Below the pieces are notes generated by a model. It searched no databases and was not told where the DNA came from. It saw only the letters and a list, made by a program, of their open reading frames with translations. From CAZSPL01 sp964608735 (GTDB taxonomy: Bacteria > JAJVIF01 > JAPKYR01 > CAZSPL01): a stretch of 25,014 nt of DNA. Below, in pieces: positions 19,060-25,014 of the stretch. A program made the position numbers and the translations under genes. Each line of letters starts with the position of its first letter. The stretch's first letter is position 1. The stretch is from positions 1 through 25,014 of the forward strand of contig CAZSPL010000030.1 of the NCBI GenBank assembly GCA_964608735.1, written 5' to 3'.

Positions 19060-20115
19060 CTACTTTTGCGGGAACGGGTCATAGGTTATCAGGTCCGGCA
19101 GTATCGATAGAAGCTGCATCGAACCTTCGTTGAGATGACCGTTATCCGAGAGAAACTCGACTTCACTAAGCGGCACGTTGCCTTCGAGAGCCCAGGTCAG
19201 GAAGAGCTGGGTCGACTTGAGGTCGTCGGTGTAGATCAGGTCATGCTCGCATGTGTAGGCCGGGGCGGCTACGAGAGCCTTCTGCAGACTGCTGTAGACG
19301 TCAGGGAAATACGACTGGACAAGACCGTACATCGGGAGCCATGGCCCGATCTCTACGGGGTCGCTATAGACGTTGCCCAGGAGCGTAAACTTCGTGCCGG
19401 CCCATCCGACCCATGCGTCCGCATCGTTGAAATTGGAAAGGGCGTCCTCATACTCGGCGAGCGCCTGGTCCCATTCGAAACCGGGGAACATCGGGTTGAA
19501 ACTTCCCTGGTTATCCTTGCCGCGCTTTGCATGAACCCACGCGATCCCGTTGAGGGCGGAAGACGATTTGGTCATGTCTTCATCGCCGTTGGCGGACAGC
19601 TTGCGCGATGTCAAGGCGCGGTTGAAGTATATGAGCGCCTGTGTGAAATCCTTCTGCTTGTATGCATCCCATCCGAGTTCGAGCCACGGGTTGTCGAGCA
19701 TGACGTTGCCCATGTTGACCGTACCGGGGCTGCTGAATGTAATCTCCTGCTCGAATCCAAGGAACCGCCCCACGGACTGGTTCTTGTGCTCCGCGATAAA
19801 GGTGAGCTTCTGCCCGATGGGAAGGTTCTGGATGAGGAACGTGCCGGCTTCGGGTCCGCTCGCGGGGGGGTTGAAGATCGGAGCGACCTTGATGCCCTGT
19901 TCGGTGGACACGGTTATCGTGGTGTCGAAACCGCCGACCGGGTAGCCTTCACGGTCGACCAGCGTGCCCTGCAGGGAGCCGAGCGAGTTATTGGCGTTCC
20001 CGCCGGGATCCGGGACAAACGGGTCGCCGCTTCCGGAACCGGAGCAGGAACCGAGCCACAGCCAGGCTGTGAGAAGCACCGCGAGGGCAATATATTTCTT
20101 GGTGTTGTTATGCAT
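19060..20115 (-). CDS. Lipoprotein with TPR-like region
   Basis: 351 residues. Lipobox WLWLGSC (Cys24) followed by SGSGSGDPF, then a linker. Residues about 45-140 look like a carboxypeptidase-regulatory or beta-sandwich domain (LQGTLVDREGYPVGGFDTTITVST). Residues about 145-260 contain TPR-like helices (LGWDAYKQKDFTQALIYFNRALTS and AEYEDALSNFNDADAWVGWAGTKFTLLGN). The final part is not recognised. ATG 20115 has GGAGG about eight bases upstream. It lies 30 bases after the subtilase gene on the same strand and has its own terminator downstream, so the two are probably one transcript. Role unknown; a surface scaffold or substrate-binding partner of the protease is a guess. Confidence 0.85.
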   Translation of the reverse strand: MHNNTKKYIALAVLLTAWLWLGSCSGSGSGDPFVPDPGGNANNSLGSLQGTLVDREGYPVGGFDTTITVSTEQGIKVAPIFNPPASGPEAGTFLIQNLPIGQKLTFIAEHKNQSVGRFLGFEQEITFSSPGTVNMGNVMLDNPWLELGWDAYKQKDFTQALIYFNRALTSRKLSANGDEDMTKSSSALNGIAWVHAKRGKDNQGSFNPMFPGFEWDQALAEYEDALSNFNDADAWVGWAGTKFTLLGNVYSDPVEIGPWLPMYGLVQSYFPDVYSSLQKALVAAPAYTCEHDLIYTDDLKSTQLFLTWALEGNVPLSEVEFLSDNGHLNEGSMQLLSILPDLITYDPFPQK

Positions 20116-20145
20116 TATCGAAATCCTCCGTATCTCTCCGGTTCA

Positions 20146-22047
20146 TTAAGAATAATTGAAATCGGTAATCTCAATCGATGTCTGCGCCGAGATCTCCTTG
20201 GGCAGTGTCGGGTCGTCGAGGAGGTGCTTCGGTACGCCGATAACATCGATCACCAGCGTCCCGAAACGCATCCCGAGATCCTGCATCAGGTGTACGCGCC
20301 CGAAGTATGTCGCGTCATCCTGCATGAAGAACACGATTTCATTCGGGAAGTAGTTGTAATCCGGCACGATCGGCTCGTCGATTATACCGTCCCCGTCTTC
20401 ATCCCAACCGATGTTGTAACCGATGGGATAGCCGTCGTTTATCAATTCGCCCTCGCTGTCGAATGCGACCTGCGGGGGTTCGAGGAGCTCAAACTTGGTG
20501 CGCATCACGAAGATGATATCGCCGTGCAGGATCGGGTTTGTGAACGCCCTGACGATCATGTCGTCCTCGAATGGCGTGAACGTTTCCTGCAGTGCGGCAT
20601 AGGCATCGACGAGTCCCCAGCCGGTCTGTGAATCGATGCCCGGCGTGCCAACGACATCGGCGTTCGCCGAATCCTTCAAAAGCTGCGTGACCTGCTTCGC
20701 CGAGAGGAACGGGTACTGCGACCAGATCAGGGCCGCGGTACCGCTCACGAACGGCGCGGCGAACGATGTGCCGGTGCCGACCGCGTAGGGGTCGCCGTAG
20801 CCATGAAGGAAGGTCGAGATGATATCCTTGCCCGGGGCCACGAGGAATGCCTGGGTGTCAAGCGGCTCGGTGAAGGATGGCTTGTTAGACGAAAGCAGCA
20901 GGCCGTTCGCCTGGTCGATAGCGCCTACCGCGATTACATCCGAGTAACCCGCGGGGTAGGTGGTGGAGATGCCGTCGTTGACCGCCTTGCCGAAATCGCC
21001 GGCGGCGGCGACGAGCAGCGCGCCCTTCGACACGGCATAGTCCACCGCGTCCGATTCACTCTGCAGCGGCCCGTCAACATTCATCCGCTCGAAGCCGTAA
21101 GACATGTTGATAATGAGCCTTGCATTATACGGGTTGTAGAAGTACTCCCCTTCGCCGTCGTAGATGTCGGTCTCATCCTTGGCGTTGAGGTACTGGTTTG
21201 TCGCATAGAGTATCGCACTCGCGCTGAGTGCGCTGGTGCCGACTCCCTGCTCGTCCATCATCTTGATGGCGAGTATTCTCGGGTGCCAGGCGACCGATGC
21301 GATCCCGACGCCGTTGTCGGAGATCGCCGCGCAGATACCGGCGACCTGTGTCCCGTGGCCGTTGTCGTCCATCGGGTCGGAAAAGGGGTTGCCGTTGCTG
21401 ATGAGGTTGAGTCCCTCGATGAACTTCATGTTGTCCTGGAACTGCGAGGGATTCAGGTCTTCGTGCTTGTAGTCGACGCCGGTGTCGAGTATCGCGATAA
21501 GAACATCGTTGACCGTCACATCGCCCGGCGGAGGCGGCGTGACATAACCGGGCTCGATCACCCATGCCTTCGGGGCATTGATGTGGAACAGCCCCCACTG
21601 GTCGGTGAAGAACTGGTCGCTCGGGGTGATGGATGTGTCGAACGCGCGTTCGTAATAAACCGGTTCGCAGACCTTGACCGCGGGATGCCCGGCGAGAGCC
21701 GAGACCGCCGTGGTAAGGCTCACATCCTGGGGAATCTCGATGGTGTACCACCCGATTTCCGGCAGGTGCTTTACCACGCTGAGATCGTATTTTTCGAAGA
21801 ACGCGGCGATATCCGCGTCATTCATTTCCGGGGTGAATTTCAGCATTAACTGGTCCGGGACGATATTCCCGGCCGGCAGCTCGCGATTTACTTCCGATTC
21901 AATCGCCATCGTTGCCGTTCCATCGGTGCTGAAGCTCTGCGCGTAGCGCCCCTGGTAGAGGGATTCCGGCTCGGATGGGGAGCATCCGAACGCGAAGAGG
22001 AGGCAGAGGAGCAACACTGCAGTTAACGGTTTGGCTAAGGAATACAA
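20146..22047 (-). CDS. Subtilase (S8 family) lipoprotein
   Basis: Exported serine protease, 633 residues, TTG start at 22047 set by GGAGG seven bases upstream. Lipobox LLFAFGC (Cys22). A propeptide-like domain (about 62-130, VPDQLMLKFTPEMNDADIAAFF) resembles the I9/fervidolysin type. The catalytic triad is Asp188 (AILDTGVD), His231 (DNGHGTQVAG) and Ser428 (GTGTSFAAPFVSG). The oxyanion-hole position, normally Asn in AAAGN, is Asp351 here (VAAAGDFG). After residue 490 comes a C-terminal region with DEDGDGIIDEP, a possible Ca-binding loop. The Cys anchor suggests that it stays on the cell envelope. It is followed after 30 bases by the TPR-like lipoprotein gene. Confidence 0.92.
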   Translation of the reverse strand: MYSLAKPLTAVLLLCLLFAFGCSPSEPESLYQGRYAQSFSTDGTATMAIESEVNRELPAGNIVPDQLMLKFTPEMNDADIAAFFEKYDLSVVKHLPEIGWYTIEIPQDVSLTTAVSALAGHPAVKVCEPVYYERAFDTSITPSDQFFTDQWGLFHINAPKAWVIEPGYVTPPPPGDVTVNDVLIAILDTGVDYKHEDLNPSQFQDNMKFIEGLNLISNGNPFSDPMDDNGHGTQVAGICAAISDNGVGIASVAWHPRILAIKMMDEQGVGTSALSASAILYATNQYLNAKDETDIYDGEGEYFYNPYNARLIINMSYGFERMNVDGPLQSESDAVDYAVSKGALLVAAAGDFGKAVNDGISTTYPAGYSDVIAVGAIDQANGLLLSSNKPSFTEPLDTQAFLVAPGKDIISTFLHGYGDPYAVGTGTSFAAPFVSGTAALIWSQYPFLSAKQVTQLLKDSANADVVGTPGIDSQTGWGLVDAYAALQETFTPFEDDMIVRAFTNPILHGDIIFVMRTKFELLEPPQVAFDSEGELINDGYPIGYNIGWDEDGDGIIDEPIVPDYNYFPNEIVFFMQDDATYFGRVHLMQDLGMRFGTLVIDVIGVPKHLLDDPTLPKEISAQTSIEITDFNYS

Positions 22048-22081
22048 TCTGGTTCCTCCAGCAAAAAATAAAATCTAATCA

Positions 22082-22087
22082 ATTATA
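22082..22087 (-). promoter_or_regulatory. -10 of the subtilase operon promoter
   Basis: TATAAT on the minus strand, 35 bases before the TTG start. The -35 is unclear (CGGTTG at 17 bases). The leader would be about 28 bases, containing GGAGG. Confidence 0.45.
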
Positions 22088-22204
22088 CTGACACAATAAA
22101 AGCGCAACCGAACCGGCCCTTCAGGGCTGGATCAGATTGCGTAAGTATAAGAACTGCGCATCCACATGTCAACCTGAATCAAGCCAAGCTTGAATTCATT
22201 CGAA

Positions 22205-22240
22205 GTTACAAGAAGTTACAATAATTTACCATTATTTACA
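22205..22240. promoter_or_regulatory. Four TTAC repeats in exact 10-base register
   Basis: GTTACA at 22205 and 22215, TTTACC at 22225, TTTACA at 22235. TTAC recurs at 22206, 22216, 22226 and 22236, one turn of the helix apart, between two divergent promoters. This is the arrangement expected of a regulator binding one face of DNA; the regulator is unknown. Confidence 0.45.
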
Positions 22241-22341
22241 GGCGGTGTCAAGGACGCCGATTCGCATTTATAACAGGAAAAACGTATTTTTGCGAACCCG
22301 GTGAGACGATGCGTCGCGGCCCTCTCAATGCCCGAAAAAGC

Positions 22342-22400
22342 AGCCGCGGCAGTCGTGGTATAATAGTCTTGGCGGGGCCGCGGCTCGGCCTTTTGTTTTA
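22342..22400 (+). promoter_or_regulatory. Promoter, flanking inverted repeat and leader hairpin of the SBBP gene
   Basis: TGGTATAAT (22356-22364) is a consensus extended -10 without a good -35. It lies between AGCCGCGG (22342-22349) and CCGCGGCT (22378-22385), a perfect 8-bp inverted repeat. Just downstream GGCCG-CGGCT-CGGCC (22376-22390) followed by TTTTGTTTT could act as an attenuator near the transcript's 5' end. The -10 is the firm part; the operator and attenuator roles are inference. Confidence 0.45.
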
Positions 22401-22426
22401 CAGCCGCTACTGGAGGTACGAAAGCT

Positions 22427-24724
22427 ATGCATTTCAAGCTGTATGTGCCACTCGCGCTTCTCACTATTCTACTTGCGGTCGGTTGTTCGGGTTCGGGGAT
22501 GGATAATACCGCGTCTCCCATGATGCCGCCACCGGCCCTCGGCGAGAGGAATCCCGCATCTCAAAGGGCGCTCTGGGGATTCTGGGAAATCAGTTTCGAA
22601 GGCGAGTCGCTCACTCCGCGAATTGAACCCATGCGCGCCGCCGAGCTTCATTACAACATAACTCCCATGGTTACGCCTCCGCAGTGCTTCGATTGTATAT
22701 CAATCGTGGTGAATTCTTTCGATACCGTCACGCGTATCATGGATGTCGATGTAACGCTCAAGAACCCGGCTTCCGTGAGCGGGCACGATGTGCGTGGGAT
22801 TCTTTTCACAAGTGATGCGGGGCACGAACTTCGTAACGCCGATGACTGGACGGGATTGTGGGATATTGCCGGGGGGGATGAGATAAACCCGTTCAAGGCA
22901 TTCGCGAAGACGAATCCCGGACGCGTCTTCGCGGGATTCCAGCAGCATTTGGAGAAGTACCTTGTCTACATCCCCAAGCCGCCGCAATATGCCGCGATAA
23001 GATATGCCGTCGACGTATCGTGGCCTGGGAATTGCTGGGAGCCATATTCCATCGAAAATTTCAACCAGGAAGAAATCACCTCGGATGCCGGCTCTCACGG
23101 GCTCGTGACGGTTGATGTGCATGACTGGCAGGGGGATACGGACGAGGTCAATATATATGCGCCTCTTATAACCGGCGAGCCGTTCACCGCGCTCGCGCAT
23201 CAGGGCGGGGATATCTGGTCCGTTGATTTAAACAACACCCTCGGCGCTCCGCCGGGCGACTATGACGCGAAGATAGAGGCTGGCTCCGCGAATTCCGGCG
23301 AAACGAAATTGTATGACTTCGTGACTATCACTATCACCCCCTTTGGAAGTTCGGGCTGGGCGCGCACATGGGGAGGGACAGAATATGATTACTGCAACGG
23401 AGTAACCACGGACAGCGAGGGCAGCGTCTATGCGGGCGGACGGTTCATGGGCACGGATGTAAATTTCGATCCCGGCGGGCTTGATCTGCATTCATCGAAT
23501 GGAGAAAATGATATTTTCCTGAGCAAGTTCGACGCAAGCGGGGACTTCCAATGGGCACTGACCTGGGGTGGGATAAACAATGATTACTGTAATAGCATCG
23601 CCGCCGATGGTCTGGATAATATCTATGTCACGGGGTGTTTCGACGGCGCGGACGTGAATTTCAATCCTGCCGGCTCGGACCTCCATTCATCAAACGGCAG
23701 TGCTGATATTTTCCTCTGCAAATTCGATTCGAGCGGCGGCTTCCAATGGGCCCGGACATGGGGAGGAGACAACTATGATGAAGGATATGGAGTGGCTGCC
23801 GTAGTTACCGGCGGCATCTATGTGACGGGCTGGTACTGGGGAACGGATATAAATTTCGATCCCGGCGGAACCGACCTTCACTCATCCAACGGGCAGTGGG
23901 ATGTTTTCGTGAGCAAATTCGATTCGAGCGGGGATTTCCAGTGGGCTCGAACATGGGGAGGGGCGGGAGTTGACACCGGCTGGGATGTATGCGCGACCGG
24001 CGTTTTCGGCGCTGTTTACGTGACAGGCGATTTCAACGGGGAAAATGTCAACTTGAATCCCGACGGCTCGGACCTCCATTCGGCAGTCGGGCTCTCCGAT
24101 ATCTTTGTGAGCAAATTCAATTCGAGCGGTAATTTCCAGTGGGCTCGTACATGGGGCGGCGTCGCGCTTGATGCCGGCTATGGAGTCGCCGCGGATGGCT
24201 CGGGCAACGTATATTCGACAGGCGGGTTCGCGGGCGAAAATGTGAACTTCAACCCGGCGGGTACCAACCTTCATTCATCCAACGGGGGTTCTGACATCTA
24301 CGTCAGTAAATTCAATTCAAGCGGTGTTTTCCAGTGGGCCCGTACGTGGGGTGCAACAGGCAACGATGCGGGCTATGGGGTAGCCGATGATATTTCGGGG
24401 GATATATGCATATCCGGTTCATTCCTTGGCACGAATGTGAATTTCTATCCCGGGGGATGGGAGCCTCATACATCGAACGGCGGGGCGGATGTGTTCCTGA
24501 GCAGGTTCAACTCAATCGGTAATTTCCAGTGGGCACGGACCTGGGGGGGGCCGGCACAGGATGTGGGTTGGGCCGTGGCTGTCGACAACTCCGGCAATGC
24601 CTGCGTAGCAGGAATTTTCCGCGGGCTGGATGTGGATTTCAGTCCCGACGGCGTTGATCTTCATTCATCAAATGGGGGGAGTGATATGTTTTTAAGCAAG
24701 TACCTTCCTGACGGGAACTGGTAA
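22427..24724 (+). CDS. Lipoprotein with seven SBBP beta-propeller repeats
   Basis: 765 residues. ATG 22427 follows GGAGG with nine bases between. Lipobox LLAVGC (Cys20), then SGSGMDN. Residues about 45-300 form a non-repeated region (EISFEGESLTPRIEPMRAAE ...) of beta-rich character that I do not recognise. From residue 310 to the end run seven repeats of 65 residues (one of 66), each of the form W(A)RTWGG...D..YGVA.D..G.IYVTG.F.GT(D/N)VNF.P.G.DLHSSNG..D(I/V)F(V/L)SKFDSSG.FQ, the SBBP repeat (beta-propeller) type. Seven units would make a seven-bladed propeller. Such proteins sit on the cell surface; the role is unknown. Expressed alone from its own promoter. Confidence 0.9.
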   Translation: MHFKLYVPLALLTILLAVGCSGSGMDNTASPMMPPPALGERNPASQRALWGFWEISFEGESLTPRIEPMRAAELHYNITPMVTPPQCFDCISIVVNSFDTVTRIMDVDVTLKNPASVSGHDVRGILFTSDAGHELRNADDWTGLWDIAGGDEINPFKAFAKTNPGRVFAGFQQHLEKYLVYIPKPPQYAAIRYAVDVSWPGNCWEPYSIENFNQEEITSDAGSHGLVTVDVHDWQGDTDEVNIYAPLITGEPFTALAHQGGDIWSVDLNNTLGAPPGDYDAKIEAGSANSGETKLYDFVTITITPFGSSGWARTWGGTEYDYCNGVTTDSEGSVYAGGRFMGTDVNFDPGGLDLHSSNGENDIFLSKFDASGDFQWALTWGGINNDYCNSIAADGLDNIYVTGCFDGADVNFNPAGSDLHSSNGSADIFLCKFDSSGGFQWARTWGGDNYDEGYGVAAVVTGGIYVTGWYWGTDINFDPGGTDLHSSNGQWDVFVSKFDSSGDFQWARTWGGAGVDTGWDVCATGVFGAVYVTGDFNGENVNLNPDGSDLHSAVGLSDIFVSKFNSSGNFQWARTWGGVALDAGYGVAADGSGNVYSTGGFAGENVNFNPAGTNLHSSNGGSDIYVSKFNSSGVFQWARTWGATGNDAGYGVADDISGDICISGSFLGTNVNFYPGGWEPHTSNGGADVFLSRFNSIGNFQWARTWGGPAQDVGWAVAVDNSGNACVAGIFRGLDVDFSPDGVDLHSSNGGSDMFLSKYLPDGNW
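23357..24724 (+). repeat. Seven 195-base coding repeats (SBBP)
   Basis: The codon for the Trp of W-A-x-T-W recurs at 23357, 23552, 23747, 23942, 24140, 24335 and 24530; the period is 195 bases, once 198. Blocks such as 'catccaacgg' and 'ttccagtgggc' are nearly identical between units, so recombination within the gene is plausible. Confidence 0.85.
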
Positions 24725-25014
24725 GAAGCGGCCAAGGGGACAGGCCGTTTCAAGAACGTGGTTCTGGGAATGAGGGGAATGCATTTACGCGGTTTCTCGC
24801 CATGCATGCTTCGGGGCCTGTCCCCGGGTAGTTGGACGGGAACTGGTAAGAAGCGGCCAAGGGGACAGGCCGTTTCAAGAACGTGGTTCTGGGAATGAGG
24901 GGAATGCATTTACGCGGTTTCTCGCCATGCATGCTTCGGGGCCTGTCCCCGGGTAGTTGGACGGGAACTGGTAAGAAGCGGCCAAGGGGACAGGCCGTTT
25001 CAAGAACGTGGTTC
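24710..25014. repeat. 125-base tandem repeat with long inverted repeat, runs off the edge
   Basis: Two full copies (24710-24834, 24835-24959) and 55 bases of a third. The copies look identical. Each starts with the last codons and stop of the SBBP gene (GACGGGAACTGGTAA). Inside each full copy GGGGACAGGCC pairs with GGCCTGTCCCC, an 11-bp perfect stem enclosing about 70 bases with smaller hairpins (AGAAC-GTG-GTTCT, ATGCAT arms). No T run follows. It may be a dispersed palindromic repeat that was tandemly duplicated with the gene end. Confidence 0.85.

Larger units (their letters stand above)
22048..22426. other. 379-base regulatory gap between divergent lipoprotein genes
   Basis: Holds promoters for both flanking genes, a hairpin at 22103-22141 (CGCAA and TTGCG enclosing GCCC-TTCA-GGGC), four TTAC repeats at 10-base spacing, an inverted repeat around the plus-strand -10, and a hairpin with a T run in the leader of the plus-strand gene. 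No coding potential was seen. Confidence 0.6.

Noticed and set aside
19135..20631. 498-codon open frame on the plus strand, opposite the TPR-like lipoprotein and subtilase genes
   Set aside because: It spans the gap between two well-supported genes on the other strand and has no domain or ribosome binding site.
20803..21849. 348-codon open frame on the plus strand, opposite the subtilase gene
   Set aside because: Shadow of the protease; the catalytic triad is on the minus strand.
24661..24932. Short minus-strand frames in the 125-base repeat
   Set aside because: The repeat length is not a multiple of three and the frames arise from repeated hairpin sequence; no ribosome binding site or domain.

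Overview
The window is a stretch of bacterial chromosome, fairly GC-rich by eye, from an organism I cannot place to phylum. It uses Shine-Dalgarno sites of the GGAGG type, frequent TTG/GTG starts, and sigma70-like promoters (two are TTGACA-17-TATATT/TATATA). Four genes begin with lipoprotein signal peptides, three of them with a Cys-Ser-Gly type mature end. The mix of WG repeats, SBBP beta-propeller repeats, a DUF3160 protein, a surface subtilase and scattered small hairpin repeats is typical of uncultured, metagenome-derived lineages. That is an impression, not a classification.

Layout. 1-2251 (minus): a large Cys-rich lipoprotein that runs off the left edge, with its frame broken at a 12-base G tract just after the lipobox. 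2398-3543 (minus): membrane-anchored WG-repeat protein. 3697-7107 (plus): a DnaE-family polymerase closest in look to DnaE2/ImuC, behind a strong promoter whose -10 lies in an inverted repeat, and carrying two copies of a palindromic repeat inside its reading frame. 7265-8149 (plus): a DUF72 (YecE-like) protein. 8273-8931 (plus): a PIN-domain protein overlapping a small basic protein by ATGA, a likely toxin-antitoxin pair. 8968-13240 (minus): three genes in a row, namely a membrane-anchored protein with an FG-GAP/VCBS-like motif, a secreted DUF3160 protein and imidazolonepropionase (HutI). 13333-18715 (minus): gyrB, an unfamiliar 245-aa protein and gyrA, closed by an intrinsic terminator. 19060-22047 (minus): a subtilase lipoprotein followed by a TPR-like lipoprotein, closed by a strong terminator. 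22427-24724 (plus): a lipoprotein with seven SBBP repeats. 24710-25014: a 125-bp tandem repeat starting in the last codons of that gene and leaving the window.

How they fit together. The window mixes housekeeping (DNA gyrase), DNA damage or mutagenesis (DnaE2-like), histidine catabolism (HutI without the other hut genes), a small PIN module, and a large share of cell-surface or exported proteins. No single obvious new system spans it. The best leads are: the 245-aa protein wedged between gyrB and gyrA, which looks like two copies of the N-terminal domain of GspE/PilB ATPases without the ATPase; in-frame palindromic repeats in the polymerase gene with a relative in the next intergenic gap; the G-tract in the lipoprotein as a possible phase-variation switch; unusual active-site neighbours in GyrA; and an Asp in place of the oxyanion-hole Asn in the subtilase.

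No rRNA, tRNA, CRISPR array, insertion sequence or integrase was seen.
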